A stretch of DNA of 63,676 nucleotides from an uncultured Lachnobacterium sp. GTDB taxonomy: Bacteria > Bacillota > Clostridia > Lachnospirales > Lachnospiraceae. Shown in pieces: positions 54,168 through 63,457 of the stretch. The notes beneath the pieces were generated by a model that saw only the letters and a list, made by a program, of their open reading frames with translations, had not been told where the DNA came from and did not search any database. How positions within the stretch are numbered: the first letter of the stretch is position 1; each line of letters opens with the position of its first letter. The stretch covers positions 1-63,676 of the forward strand of contig CALAST010000036.1 in assembly GCA_937889225.1 (NCBI GenBank), in the 5' to 3' direction. The position numbers and the translations under genes were made by a program.

Positions 54168-55184
54168 TTATAATCTCCAATCCATTACCATCTTATAATC
54201 AACAATTCTTGACTCCTGAAATGCATGATGAATGTCATTAATATCACGAATCATCTTTACTTCTGATACAAGTAGTGCTAATCGACGAGCTAATCTCTTA
54301 TCTGTTCCCATAATGCTTACTGCATCTATAAAATCCTGTCTGGTTGAACGACTTCTTCCATATAAAATTAATCCTTTTTCCAAAACCATTCTGGTATTAA
54401 TAGGTACAGGTTCTTCACTTACACCCAAAAGCATTACAACACTTTCCGGTTCCAGTACATCAATTACTTGAGAAAGTGCATACTGCGTACCACGACCACC
54501 CGTACATTCAAATGCTGCATCATATCTTACTTCTGTTCCTACCTCATCAATAGTCATCTGTTCCTCTACAAATTGAAACATATCCAATTTATTTCTATGT
54601 TTCCCAATAATGGTTATCTTTGTAGAAGGAAGATAATGTTTTAAAAGACTACATACAACATATCCCATTGCACCATCTCCCCAAACTGCAATATGTTTTG
54701 GAGTTTTTTTCATTTTTTTCATAAAACTATTGATTGCATGGACTCCCACACTTACAAATTCAGTAATAGCAGCTAGTTCATCATCAACATCCTTATAAGA
54801 AACAATCTGACTGTCCGGTAAGCTAACCATTTCCTGCATAAAACCATCTGCACGACTGGAACGAAATAACGAATCCAAACGATAATTTTCTTCTATATCG
54901 CTTTCTTCTCCTGGAATGTTCGGTAGTAAAATCACCTTTTCTCCCACCTCAAACTTACCACTTTTATCATAAAGAACACTTCCACAGGCTTCATGTATTA
55001 ATGTAAGTGGCAATCTTTGTTTCAAGACTTTTGCATCCCTCATTCCAAAATAATAACGTAAATCTGCTTTGCAAATAGACAACATTTTAGGTTTCACTAA
55101 TATTCGGTTTGGTTCTAAATCCAAATTTTCACAATATGATTCTATAGATAGTGGTGTTATTAATTTATACTGTACATTAATCAT
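54168..55184 (-). CDS. tarJ: Ribulose-5-phosphate reductase / ribitol-5-phosphate dehydrogenase
   Basis: A zinc-type medium-chain dehydrogenase that reduces ribulose 5-phosphate to ribitol 5-phosphate with NADPH. Zinc ligand Cys38 in SICKADLRY, LIHEACGSV, and the nucleotide fold VWGDGAMGYVVCSLL are as in TarJ. Its ATG overlaps the last base of the TarI stop, a coupling also found in Staphylococcus and other tar loci. The 338 residues are the normal length. Confidence 0.9.
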   Translation of the reverse strand: MINVQYKLITPLSIESYCENLDLEPNRILVKPKMLSICKADLRYYFGMRDAKVLKQRLPLTLIHEACGSVLYDKSGKFEVGEKVILLPNIPGEESDIEENYRLDSLFRSSRADGFMQEMVSLPDSQIVSYKDVDDELAAITEFVSVGVHAINSFMKKMKKTPKHIAVWGDGAMGYVVCSLLKHYLPSTKITIIGKHRNKLDMFQFVEEQMTIDEVGTEVRYDAAFECTGGRGTQYALSQVIDVLEPESVVMLLGVSEEPVPINTRMVLEKGLILYGRSRSTRQDFIDAVSIMGTDKRLARRLALLVSEVKMIRDINDIHHAFQESRIVDYKMVMDWRL

Positions 55185-55891
55185 TATTCTTTTTCTCCTA
55201 ACATGGTCTTTGCCATCTTCAAGTCAAATGGATACGTCACTTTAAAGTTAGATACATCGCCTTCCACTAATTTTACTTTATGACCACGCATAAAAAACAT
55301 CTTACATGCATCTGTTACAATATTTAATTCTTCTTCTGTCATACTATCATAAACTTCTTCAAACAACCCAATTCGAAAGGATTGTGGTGTCTGACCTTGA
55401 TACATCGTTTTTCGAACCGGAATATTAGTAATAACTCCATCTTCTTCTGATTGCACAATTGTATCTGTTGCACCCACAACAGTATCACATACTCCAAATT
55501 CCTCTGCTGCTCTTACATTGTCTTCAATGATTCGTAAACTAAGAAATGGACGTACTGCATCATGGGATACAAGAATTGTATTTTCATCTGCCTTAAATGT
55601 TTCTTTTGCTCCGTTTACAATATTTTTAATGGTTTCATTACGATTTTTTCCTCCTGAAACAATCACAACACGACTTTCATCTGTAAAATACTTATCCAAT
55701 AAATCATTCATTACATGCATCCATTCGCTATGAACGCCAACTACGACTCCATCAATCTCAGGACTTGCTAAAAATTTCTCAATCGTATGTACAATAATTG
55801 GCTTTCCTGCAATATTTAAAAACTGTTTTGGCATAATATTTTGCCCCATTCTTGACCCTACTCCACCTGCTACAATACCAGCTATAACCAT
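55184..55891 (-). CDS. tarI: Ribitol-5-phosphate cytidylyltransferase
   Basis: An IspD-fold enzyme that makes CDP-ribitol from CTP and ribitol 5-phosphate. Signature AGIVAGGVGSRMG with Lys in MPKQFLNIAGKP, VSHDAVRPF and TPQSFR. IspD itself is close in sequence, but the one-base overlap with tarJ and the polymer context make TarI the better call. I chose the ATG at 55891 (AAAGGA 9 bases upstream) over the GTG two codons earlier. Confidence 0.88.
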   Translation of the reverse strand: MVIAGIVAGGVGSRMGQNIMPKQFLNIAGKPIIVHTIEKFLASPEIDGVVVGVHSEWMHVMNDLLDKYFTDESRVVIVSGGKNRNETIKNIVNGAKETFKADENTILVSHDAVRPFLSLRIIEDNVRAAEEFGVCDTVVGATDTIVQSEEDGVITNIPVRKTMYQGQTPQSFRIGLFEEVYDSMTEEELNIVTDACKMFFMRGHKVKLVEGDVSNFKVTYPFDLKMAKTMLGEKE

Positions 55892-55922
55892 TTTCACATT
55901 TCCTTTCTATTTTGTTTTTATA

Positions 55923-58256
55923 TTAATTATTTTTATTATGATAATTCTGATACGCCGCACAAACCACCTTCGGTTCTCCGACCATCTTAAGCACACCTTT
56001 TTCTATCCAAACTACCTTAGAACAATGTTCCAAAATTGTTCCCATGCCGTGTGACACCATAAGCACCGTAGACCCGCCATGTATCATCTCTTTCACTCGT
56101 TTCAAGCTCTTTTTCCGGAAAAATTCATCACCAACACTAAGCACTTCATCCAAAATCAAAATCTCTGCCGCATCTCCGACCGTAGCAATTGCAAAGCCCA
56201 AACGGGATACCATACCGGAAGAAAAATTCTTAACCTTTTCTTCCATAAATCCTTCCAATTCTGCAAATTCTACAATTTCATCATAATGTTCTTTGATAAA
56301 CTCCTCCGTATATCCAATAATCGCACCATTCAGATATACATTCTCTCTTGCGGTCAATTCCATATCAAATCCTGTACCTAACGTAAGTAATTGCACCTTA
56401 CGCTTATCGACAATTACTTCGCCCTCTGTCGGTGCTAATGCCCCTGAAACAATACGAAGTACCGTACTTTTTCCGGAACCATTCGTTCCGATAATACCTA
56501 CAACTTCTCCTTTATACACATCAAAGCTTACATGGTCTAATGCCAAAAGTTCACGATACGTAATTTCTTTTTTCAATAACTGTATAAAGTATTCCTTAAT
56601 CCCCGATGCATTGCTCGTAGAAACTCGAAACCGCATGGTTACATCTTTTACGGAAATTACAGGTTCTTCTTTTTCTTCTACTTCATTTTTTTGTAAGTCT
56701 GCTTGCTGTTTATTTAAATCACTCTCTTTTTCCTGCAAATTTGCATTCTGTCCATTTACAGCAGAATCTTCTTTTTGCAAATCATTTTCTAATATTTTTG
56801 AATCAGATATTGTTTTCTGTGAAGCAGCCTCCTGTCCTTTTAAAACAGATACTTCTTTCTGTGAAGCAGATTTCTGCCCTTTCGAAACAGCACTTTCTTT
56901 GTGCAAATCGCTACCCTGCCCTTTCAATGCAGATATCTCTTTACGTAATGCAGACATTGCATCTTCTGAAGTATCGGATGTATCTTTCAAGTTTTGATTT
57001 CCTTTTACTTCTTTGCTTATTTCTACACGATGCAATTTTTTAGAATCTAATGCCTTTATCGCTTCATCTACTCGTTCTTTTTCCGATAATTGCTCAGATT
57101 CTTGTTTCCTTTCAGCTTCTATTATTGTTTCTTTTCCATTATTATCTTCTGTATCTTGTTTTATCTCTTTCTTTATATTCTTCCTATAATTGTTTCTATC
57201 CTTTCGTTTAGACTGTCTGCTTCCTGCTGCAAGCAATGCCCACACAATAATCAGGACAATAACAATCCCCGCTACTATCAATATCCAAACCAATTTATCA
57301 TTCTGAATATCTAACGTATGCTGTGCCGCTTTCTCATCCCATGGTACAAATTTACCTTCTTCATTCAGATGTACAAATCCACCATTTCCAGCTCTATCAA
57401 TCGCATAGACAATATGTTGTTTTTTTACGATATCCAATGTCAAATCTTCTGGCCATGTCTGACAGGCGGATACGGATACATAACTGTACCATTCTGTTTC
57501 AGAAACATACGTTTCACATGGATAAAATTTTTTCTGTGACGGATTGTATGCATAGCATTTCAATTCTTCGGATGCATCAAATAAATAGGCAAAATAAATG
57601 CTTCTTTCTTCATTCGTAAGGAATGTTACTTTCTCCCCTCCAAAATTTAATTTTGCCAATTCATAATCCCACTTTACACTTCCCGGCATAAGCTGCGTTA
57701 TATCGAGCATATAGTGTTCTGTGTTTTTCATAATAATAACGGACGCTATATGAGGAAGCTCTGTCTTAAATCCGTTTTCCTCTTCTTCGGGAATATCTCC
57801 CACCGTATCCGTTCCGGATATTGTCACAATTGCAGAATCCATTTCTGTAATTTCAAAACTCTCTGCATTGTCGGTTTCACCCATATTTATAAGGGCATTC
57901 TTTACTCGAATATATGCCTCTCCTCCGCTAAGCGTTTTAAAACTGAGCATATATTTAATCTTTTGTCTGGTACCTGTTCCTTCTAAAACAATCGTACCAT
58001 CACCACCGACTTCTGCTCCTCCGATATATTCCATACGATTTGGGTCATACTCTAATTCCACATGGTATGTTCCAACTTTTGACTCGCCCTTTAAGTACAC
58101 ACCTACCATAAATTCCCCATTCGATTCTGCTGAATAACTTTCTGAACCAAATGTAACGGTAGCCGTATCTGCTTTTACGCTTTCAGGATGTGCCAACAAA
58201 CACAAAACCACCGCCAACAGGCATATGCTGTTCCACAATTTTTTTCTTTTTTTCAT
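55923..58256 (-). CDS. Polymer-export ABC ATPase fused to an extracytoplasmic cohesin-like domain
   Basis: A 777-residue protein with an unusual layout. Residues 1-29 are a signal peptide; 32-148 fit a cohesin-type beta sandwich (GTYHVELEYDPNRMEYIGGA); 165-315 are a second, unrecognised outside segment; 321-344 form one membrane helix followed by RQSKRKDR; 345-525 are a charged linker with about six 14-residue coiled-coil repeats (QKEVSVLKGQ...); 532-777 are a Wzt/TagH-type ATPase with Walker A GTNGSGKST (590-598), signature FSSGM (678-682) and Walker B ILILDE (699-704). Permease gene lies 36 bases upstream. B. subtilis TagH has an outside domain too, but at the C terminus. Confidence 0.9.
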   Translation of the reverse strand: MKKRKKLWNSICLLAVVLCLLAHPESVKADTATVTFGSESYSAESNGEFMVGVYLKGESKVGTYHVELEYDPNRMEYIGGAEVGGDGTIVLEGTGTRQKIKYMLSFKTLSGGEAYIRVKNALINMGETDNAESFEITEMDSAIVTISGTDTVGDIPEEEENGFKTELPHIASVIIMKNTEHYMLDITQLMPGSVKWDYELAKLNFGGEKVTFLTNEERSIYFAYLFDASEELKCYAYNPSQKKFYPCETYVSETEWYSYVSVSACQTWPEDLTLDIVKKQHIVYAIDRAGNGGFVHLNEEGKFVPWDEKAAQHTLDIQNDKLVWILIVAGIVIVLIIVWALLAAGSRQSKRKDRNNYRKNIKKEIKQDTEDNNGKETIIEAERKQESEQLSEKERVDEAIKALDSKKLHRVEISKEVKGNQNLKDTSDTSEDAMSALRKEISALKGQGSDLHKESAVSKGQKSASQKEVSVLKGQEAASQKTISDSKILENDLQKEDSAVNGQNANLQEKESDLNKQQADLQKNEVEEKEEPVISVKDVTMRFRVSTSNASGIKEYFIQLLKKEITYRELLALDHVSFDVYKGEVVGIIGTNGSGKSTVLRIVSGALAPTEGEVIVDKRKVQLLTLGTGFDMELTARENVYLNGAIIGYTEEFIKEHYDEIVEFAELEGFMEEKVKNFSSGMVSRLGFAIATVGDAAEILILDEVLSVGDEFFRKKSLKRVKEMIHGGSTVLMVSHGMGTILEHCSKVVWIEKGVLKMVGEPKVVCAAYQNYHNKNN

Positions 58257-58292
58257 ATCTTTCGCTATTCCTTCCTAATACAATACACAAAG

Positions 58293-59063
58293 TTAAATTT
58301 TCTGCATTACTGTATTTTCATTATGTTTAAAGAACCAGTATCCAAATCCAAACATACCTACACCCCATGCAATCATTTTTATCCATTGCATAGGCTCCGG
58401 TACTATTTGGTACATCACGCATTGTCTTGCAAAATCAATAAATACATACAGCGGATTCATGCCTATTATCCGCTGCATTTGCTCAGATAATTGCGTAACA
58501 GGATAAAAAATAGCACACAAATACATCCATAATGTCAAAACTACGGAATATAAATGTTTGATATCTCCAAAAAATACATACAAAATAGACAGTAAATAGC
58601 CTATTCCCATAGAAAATAATAAGGTAAATATAACCGGAAAAATAAATAACACCATTGTCCAACTTAGTTCTATACGGAAAATGACTAACATCAAAAGATA
58701 GGCAATACAGGTATATCCAAAATTGGTAAGTGCTGTATATACACGAGCCAAAACGAATGTCTGCTTTGGCATTTTTACTTTCATCAGCAATGTTTTATTA
58801 TCTACAAGTGCTGTCATAGCCGAATTGGTTGCACCACTAAACATCTGCCAGAAAATATTTCCCGTTAAATAATAGATAGGAAAATTTTCGATTGACCTGC
58901 GAAACATCGTTGAAAAAATCATAGACATAATTGCCATACTCATCAGCGGATTTAATACGCTCCAAACAATTCCCAAATAGGAACGGGCATACTTTCTCTT
59001 TACTTCACGCGTAACTAATTGCTTGATTGCAAACATGTTTTGCTTTTGTTCTTCCCACTTCAT
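58293..59063 (-). CDS. ABC-2 type wall-polymer export permease (TagG/Wzm family)
   Basis: A 256-residue membrane protein with the N-terminal amphipathic start (LVTREVKRKYARSYLGIVWS) and VLNPLMSMAIMSMIFS, typical of TagG/Wzm, followed by six hydrophobic segments and the motif YPVTQLSEQMQRIIGMNPLY. It exports lipid-linked polymer with the ATPase encoded next. It follows the HAD-like gene by 15 bases. Length is normal. Confidence 0.93.
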   Translation of the reverse strand: MKWEEQKQNMFAIKQLVTREVKRKYARSYLGIVWSVLNPLMSMAIMSMIFSTMFRRSIENFPIYYLTGNIFWQMFSGATNSAMTALVDNKTLLMKVKMPKQTFVLARVYTALTNFGYTCIAYLLMLVIFRIELSWTMVLFIFPVIFTLLFSMGIGYLLSILYVFFGDIKHLYSVVLTLWMYLCAIFYPVTQLSEQMQRIIGMNPLYVFIDFARQCVMYQIVPEPMQWIKMIAWGVGMFGFGYWFFKHNENTVMQKI

Positions 59064-59078
59064 TTTATTGTCAAACTC

Positions 59079-60443
59079 CTATTTTAATAATTTTCTAAGG
59101 TACACAAAATATTTATACAGTTTTGCATGAAACAGATTTTTCTGTACATGATGTCCTTCTTTTACAATACTTCCTTCTATCCATGCACTTTCGTGAATTT
59201 CCGTTTTTTTTATGCCTAGCATAATCAACGTTTTATTAAAAAAACGCTGCATCCGAATCTCTTCTGCGGTCAAATCTGCTGCCACTTTTTTGAGATTTCC
59301 CTCTAATACATCATCAGAAAACAATAAGTTCCCATAAAGTTCTACTTCCATCGTAGTCGGCTGTCCCATAAACTTTTGCAGCAGTTTTTCCGTAAAACGA
59401 ATGCTTTCCTGATAAGAACTTTCTGCTATTTGTTTTTGGAAGCCTACTCCACCATTTATCCATTTTTCATAAACCATCATATAATATTCCAGCAATTCGC
59501 AATTACGCTCTATCTGCTGCTTATTGGGATTTTCTGCAAAATCTGCAATTGGCACATAGGTATCCTTTTTCTTTCCATATCGCAAAGTCATACCTTCTGT
59601 TGATGTAAAAACAGCTTCAAACAGGCAATTACTAAAACTTACTTTTCTTCGAAGTCCCCATTTCGAACCAAAATAATAGGAATGATACTGTTGTGCTGAT
59701 ACTCCTTTTGGTGTTTCATATATTCCAAAATAATATCCTTCCAAATCCGGTTTTCCTACTAAATGTGCAATCGTCTGCTGCAATGTCCCAACCCATCCGC
59801 TATCTACCAAAGCATAATTCGTATCCTCAAACAAACCTTCCTGTCTCAGATAACCAATTGCCGGTTCATATGCTTCTTGGGATGCTTTGTAAACCAAGTC
59901 TAAAAACTCCCTATTTTGCCGCAGCTCTTTTTTTAATTGCATCACTTCCTGATAATTTAAAATACGTGTATCATCTTTATTAGGCAAAAACTTCTTTGCT
60001 AAAGTTTCATCCAAACCTGCCCGTTTCATAATTCGCCTGGTCGTAACATCAATTCCGCCAATACAAATATGCTCTAGGCATTTCTCACCTAACAGATGAT
60101 ACTCCGGAAGCCGCATTGCATAACGGGACACTTTCAAATACCGGCAATCAATGGGAATATTCCTTATCTGACAAAGCTTTTGTGCTGTCAGATACATCTG
60201 ATAACCATCTCTTGCCAAAAAATACAATCTCTTTTTCTTGCTCTTTTGTGCTTCTTCTAATACCCATGAAACAAATTCCACCATAACGGGCATAAATACT
60301 GTTCCGTAAAGGTTATTTTGTTCTTCTTTGCTTAGGCATCCGGATATCACTTCATAAATTGGTTTCTCTTGCAATATGCGTTTGTAATACTCCATCCTTT
60401 GGCTTGTTTGTTTTGTTTTCATGTTGTGTTTCTTTTGCCTCAT
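59079..60443 (-). CDS. Putative HAD-like surface-polysaccharide protein
   Basis: A 454-residue soluble protein. Residues near 75 read RLYFLARDGYQMYLTAQKLC and later NYALVDSGWVGTLQQTI, pairs of motifs I associate with the COG5610-type predicted hydrolases of surface-glycan loci, with the Asp of ARDG as possible nucleophile. The rest is unfamiliar. The start is unclear: the longest frame overlaps the preceding glycosyltransferase by 92 bases and none of three Met codons (60443, 60422, 60395) has a good ribosome binding site. Its place in the export operon suggests glycan modification. Confidence 0.55.
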   Translation of the reverse strand: MRQKKHNMKTKQTSQRMEYYKRILQEKPIYEVISGCLSKEEQNNLYGTVFMPVMVEFVSWVLEEAQKSKKKRLYFLARDGYQMYLTAQKLCQIRNIPIDCRYLKVSRYAMRLPEYHLLGEKCLEHICIGGIDVTTRRIMKRAGLDETLAKKFLPNKDDTRILNYQEVMQLKKELRQNREFLDLVYKASQEAYEPAIGYLRQEGLFEDTNYALVDSGWVGTLQQTIAHLVGKPDLEGYYFGIYETPKGVSAQQYHSYYFGSKWGLRRKVSFSNCLFEAVFTSTEGMTLRYGKKKDTYVPIADFAENPNKQQIERNCELLEYYMMVYEKWINGGVGFQKQIAESSYQESIRFTEKLLQKFMGQPTTMEVELYGNLLFSDDVLEGNLKKVAADLTAEEIRMQRFFNKTLIMLGIKKTEIHESAWIEGSIVKEGHHVQKNLFHAKLYKYFVYLRKLLK

Positions 60444-61245
60444 TTCTTTTTAACCATAGTAATATTCTATGCGGAACAAATCCTGCTATTATCGGACGAA
60501 GCACATAAAACCAACCTTTTGGCAATAATATCCCCATATCTTTAAAATTTTGGTATCTTATTTTTGCTTCATTGATTCGGGCTGTAAAACTTCTTCTTTT
60601 GAAAGATTCTGTATTTTCCCTGTACTGAAATAAAGTTTCCTGTATGTTGTATCCTCTATATCCTGCTTTATGAAACCGCATAAAAAGTTCATAATCTTCA
60701 CAACGTAAGGTTTGGCTTGCTACACAATACCCACCCATCTTTTCAAAAATTTCCGCACGATATACAACAGATGGATGAATAAATGGGGAATATTTGAGAT
60801 AATCATTTTTTGATGGAATTTTTGGCATTTTCCGTTCTCCGCAGATTCCATTTTCATCAAATAAGATGGCATTACAGCCACACCACATATACTCCGGATG
60901 CGTATCTAAAAAGTTTACCTGTTTTTCCAAACGACATGGCATGGAAATATCGTCTGCATCCATGCGGGCAATATATTCTCCTGTTGCTTTTTCGATACAT
61001 CGATTTAATGAAAAAGCAAGTCCATGATTTATGCTCTTTCCCATTACAACAATTCGGTTATCTAAATCTGACAATTGTAAAATCCGTTCTGCCACTTCAT
61101 ACTCCGAACCATCGTCATAAATAAGAAACTCCAGGTCACATAAGGATTGTTTTAGAATAGAATTTACTGCATTCAACAATGCATTCTCATCACGTTGATT
61201 GTAAATCCCCATGATAACCGATACTTTTTTCTTATAATTTTTCAT
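60352..61245 (-). CDS. Family 2 glycosyltransferase
   Basis: A 297-residue enzyme with VSVIMGIYNQRDENALLNAV, FLIYDDGSE, and the metal-binding DADD in YIARMDADDIS; FIHPSVVYRAEIFEKMGGY and ETLFQYREN are typical of rhamnosyl- and related transferases acting on repeat units. The sugar is unknown. GAGG lies 7 bases before the ATG, inside the end of the GT4 gene, with which it overlaps by 14 bases. The C terminus (last 35 residues) overlaps the next gene and is poorly conserved. Confidence 0.9.
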   Translation of the reverse strand: MKNYKKKVSVIMGIYNQRDENALLNAVNSILKQSLCDLEFLIYDDGSEYEVAERILQLSDLDNRIVVMGKSINHGLAFSLNRCIEKATGEYIARMDADDISMPCRLEKQVNFLDTHPEYMWCGCNAILFDENGICGERKMPKIPSKNDYLKYSPFIHPSVVYRAEIFEKMGGYCVASQTLRCEDYELFMRFHKAGYRGYNIQETLFQYRENTESFKRRSFTARINEAKIRYQNFKDMGILLPKGWFYVLRPIIAGFVPHRILLWLKRNEAKETQHENKTNKPKDGVLQTHIARETNL

Positions 61246-62386
61246 AAACCATCCTCATAACTTTTGTGCTTTCTTCTACAGAAAATTTCTGTACGGTTTC
61301 ATATGCGTGTTCCGTTAGCATTTTTGCAAATGCTTTGTCATTTTTTATGCGGAAAATTGCCTCTGCAAACTGCTGCACGTCATCAGGTTTACACACAATG
61401 CAATTTTTCTCATGTTCTGCAAATTCACGAACGCCCCGATTGTCCGATACAATAAGCGGAATTTTACATGCCATAGCCTCTAATGCAGCAAGTCCCAAAC
61501 CTTCCCGAAAAGAGGGAAATATAAAGCAGTCTGCTTGCGATAGTCTTTTTTCTATTTGCATATCAAATCCCATTAAATGCACTTGCGAATCCAAGTGATT
61601 GCAACGGATACATTCTTCCAATTGCTTTTTTCCGCTTCCATTTCCATATATCTCATATGTAATATCGTTGTCCTTTAACAAAGCCATTGCTCTAATTACA
61701 ATGCTATGGTTTTTGTTTTTGTTTAATTCGCCAACGGATATGATACGAAATTTCTTAGATTTTTCCGTCTTCTTAACAGGAAGAAAACGATTTAAATTAA
61801 TACCAACTCCCGGAATTTGCACACACGTTTTACAAAGCATCTTTTTTGCCCGTTTGTAATCCTCTTGATTAATCGTTATTAGACAATCCGTTAATCCTGA
61901 TAACAGATATTCCACAGGATAATAACAAATCCAGTTTAAAACAGGTGCACCTTTATAGAAATGAAACCCATGTGCCGTATAAATGATATAAGGACGATGA
62001 AACTTTATTGAAAAGGAAATTCTTGTTTGACCATTGCTCTTTGTTGAAAAACGAACTTTCGACAAAGACGCTGCGATACGTCCCACAACTCCGCCTACAG
62101 GTGTATGACAATGCACTACTTCAATTTGTTCCTTTTCTATAATCTTTCGTACTTTTTTTATGCATTTTGCTAATTTCATAAAATCAAACGGATTTTTGGA
62201 AAAATCCACATGATGCAATAGGATTCCTCTGTCGATTAATTTCTGTTCATCAAATTCATAGATTCTGTTTTTCATATTTGCAGCATAATGGACTTCAAAT
62301 CCTAATTTTTGCAATAATGTTGCATTATTGATTTCACTAACAGGCAAAAATCCGCCAATTGTAGCAACAATCAAAGCCTTTTTCAT
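61232..62386 (-). CDS. Family 4 glycosyltransferase
   Basis: A 384-residue GT-B enzyme with VVHCHTPVGGVVGRIAA, YTAHGFHFYKGAP and the C-terminal donor site PSFREGLGLAALEAMACKIP. Close to EpsD/CpsF-type transferases of Gram-positive exopolysaccharide loci. Between SLSKVR and PYIIYTAHG there are about 18 extra residues (FSTKSNGQTRISFSIKFHR) I do not expect in the family. It is the first gene of the polymer operon and has no obvious promoter directly before it; 81 bases separate it from the SH3 lipoprotein gene. Confidence 0.9.
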   Translation of the reverse strand: MKKALIVATIGGFLPVSEINNATLLQKLGFEVHYAANMKNRIYEFDEQKLIDRGILLHHVDFSKNPFDFMKLAKCIKKVRKIIEKEQIEVVHCHTPVGGVVGRIAASLSKVRFSTKSNGQTRISFSIKFHRPYIIYTAHGFHFYKGAPVLNWICYYPVEYLLSGLTDCLITINQEDYKRAKKMLCKTCVQIPGVGINLNRFLPVKKTEKSKKFRIISVGELNKNKNHSIVIRAMALLKDNDITYEIYGNGSGKKQLEECIRCNHLDSQVHLMGFDMQIEKRLSQADCFIFPSFREGLGLAALEAMACKIPLIVSDNRGVREFAEHEKNCIVCKPDDVQQFAEAIFRIKNDKAFAKMLTEHAYETVQKFSVEESTKVMRMVYEKL

Positions 62387-62467
62387 TTTGTAAACTCCTT
62401 TGACCTTCTTTTGTTACTTTCACTCTCATTTGATGCTCTAGTAAAGCGTCCACACTTTGGTCTGTTG

Positions 62468-63400
62468 TTAGTCAGTCATTGTTTCCGATTCTTCGAAAGC
62501 TCCCGACTCCGTACCGTTTTGTACTTCATTTTCATTATTGCTTGGCATTTGATTTTCACTATTTTCTACATCTTCATTTCCACTATTATCCGGCTGTATG
62601 CTCTCACTATTATTTGGAGTTTGATTTTCGTCTTGATTTGGTTGCTGCGTTATATCTCCTCCATTATTTGTGCTTTCATTCTCACTATTATCCGGTATTT
62701 GATTTTCGGTATTACTTGGTGTTTGATTTTCCGTATTACTTGGATTTTGGGTTTGACCATTATTTGGTGTTTGACTTTCCGTATTACCCGGATTCTGTGT
62801 TTGATTATTATTTGGTGTTTGACTTTCTGTATTACCCGGATTCTGTGTTTGATTATTATTTGGTGTTTGATTTTCCGTATTATTCGGTGTTTGGGTTTGA
62901 CTGTCGTTTGGTGTTTGCTGTTCACCACGATTCGATGTATTATTATGATTTATATTAGAATTTGTTTTATTATTTGAAGTATTTTCTTCTTCCGATTTAT
63001 CTTCTTTAACACAATCCTCCTTCACATAACCAATCCGACCATTATAACTTACAATATACCATTCGCCATCTTCTGATGTTCCATATACACTCAATTCTTC
63101 TCCGCGTCCGCCTTCTCCTATAACAGCTGACTCCTTTGAAGGTTTTGCATATATCTTGGCATATTTTTTAAAAACAGCACTTTTTTCACGCATTCCTTTT
63201 ATATCTTCTGCTGTTAAAACCAATTCTGTAAGATTTTGTTCGGTTGATTCTATGATTTCATCTTCCAGGGTCTGAAATACAATTCCATCTTCTACTTCCA
63301 ATAGCTCTGTTGTATCACTTATCTTATTTTCTTTTCCACATGCACTTAATGAAAATATGACTGCAATAGCCCCTAAATGCATCCATGTTCTTTTTCCCAT
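62468..63400 (-). CDS. SH3-domain lipoprotein with Asn/Gln/Thr/Pro-rich tail
   Basis: A 310-residue lipoprotein: signal peptide with lipobox LSAC (Cys21), a Glu-rich linker, a bacterial SH3 domain (about 75-130, AKIYAKPSKESAVIGEGGRG and EWYIVSYNGRIGYVKEDCV) and a long low-complexity tail with a 16-residue repeat (QTPNNNQTQNPGNTES). SH3b domains bind peptidoglycan; the tail may be a wall-spanning spacer. It has its own promoter with an inverted repeat, and could read on into the polymer operon. Confidence 0.85.
   Translation of the reverse strand: MGKRTWMHLGAIAVIFSLSACGKENKISDTTELLEVEDGIVFQTLEDEIIESTEQNLTELVLTAEDIKGMREKSAVFKKYAKIYAKPSKESAVIGEGGRGEELSVYGTSEDGEWYIVSYNGRIGYVKEDCVKEDKSEEENTSNNKTNSNINHNNTSNRGEQQTPNDSQTQTPNNTENQTPNNNQTQNPGNTESQTPNNNQTQNPGNTESQTPNNGQTQNPSNTENQTPSNTENQIPDNSENESTNNGGDITQQPNQDENQTPNNSESIQPDNSGNEDVENSENQMPSNNENEVQNGTESGAFEESETMTD
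62713..62900 (-). repeat. 48-bp tandem repeat in the SH3 lipoprotein gene
   Basis: About four units starting near 62713, 62761, 62809 and 62857 encode the 16-residue repeat. Units 2 and 3 are nearly identical, so copy number is likely to vary. Confidence 0.85.
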
Positions 63401-63411
63401 TTCTTTTTCTC

Positions 63412-63457
63412 CTGTTTAAAACTCCACTTTATATTAATATACTCCAGTTTTAAACAG
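63412..63457. promoter_or_regulatory. 12-bp inverted repeat around the -10 region
   Basis: CTGTTTAAAACT (63412-63423) and its exact inverse (63446-63457) flank the -10 box of the SH3 lipoprotein promoter; one arm is in the promoter spacer, one in the leader. Because the arms lie on both sides of the transcription start, the structure works as DNA, so an operator for a dimeric regulator is a fair guess. Confidence 0.5.

Noticed and set aside
55184..55897. IspD of the isoprenoid pathway
   Set aside because: The fold is the same, but the one-base overlap with tarJ and the wall-polymer operon favour TarI.
62439..62465. Further copy of the palindromic repeat (AAAGCGTCCACACTTT)
   Set aside because: Only about 15 bases resemble the element and no hairpin follows; could be chance.
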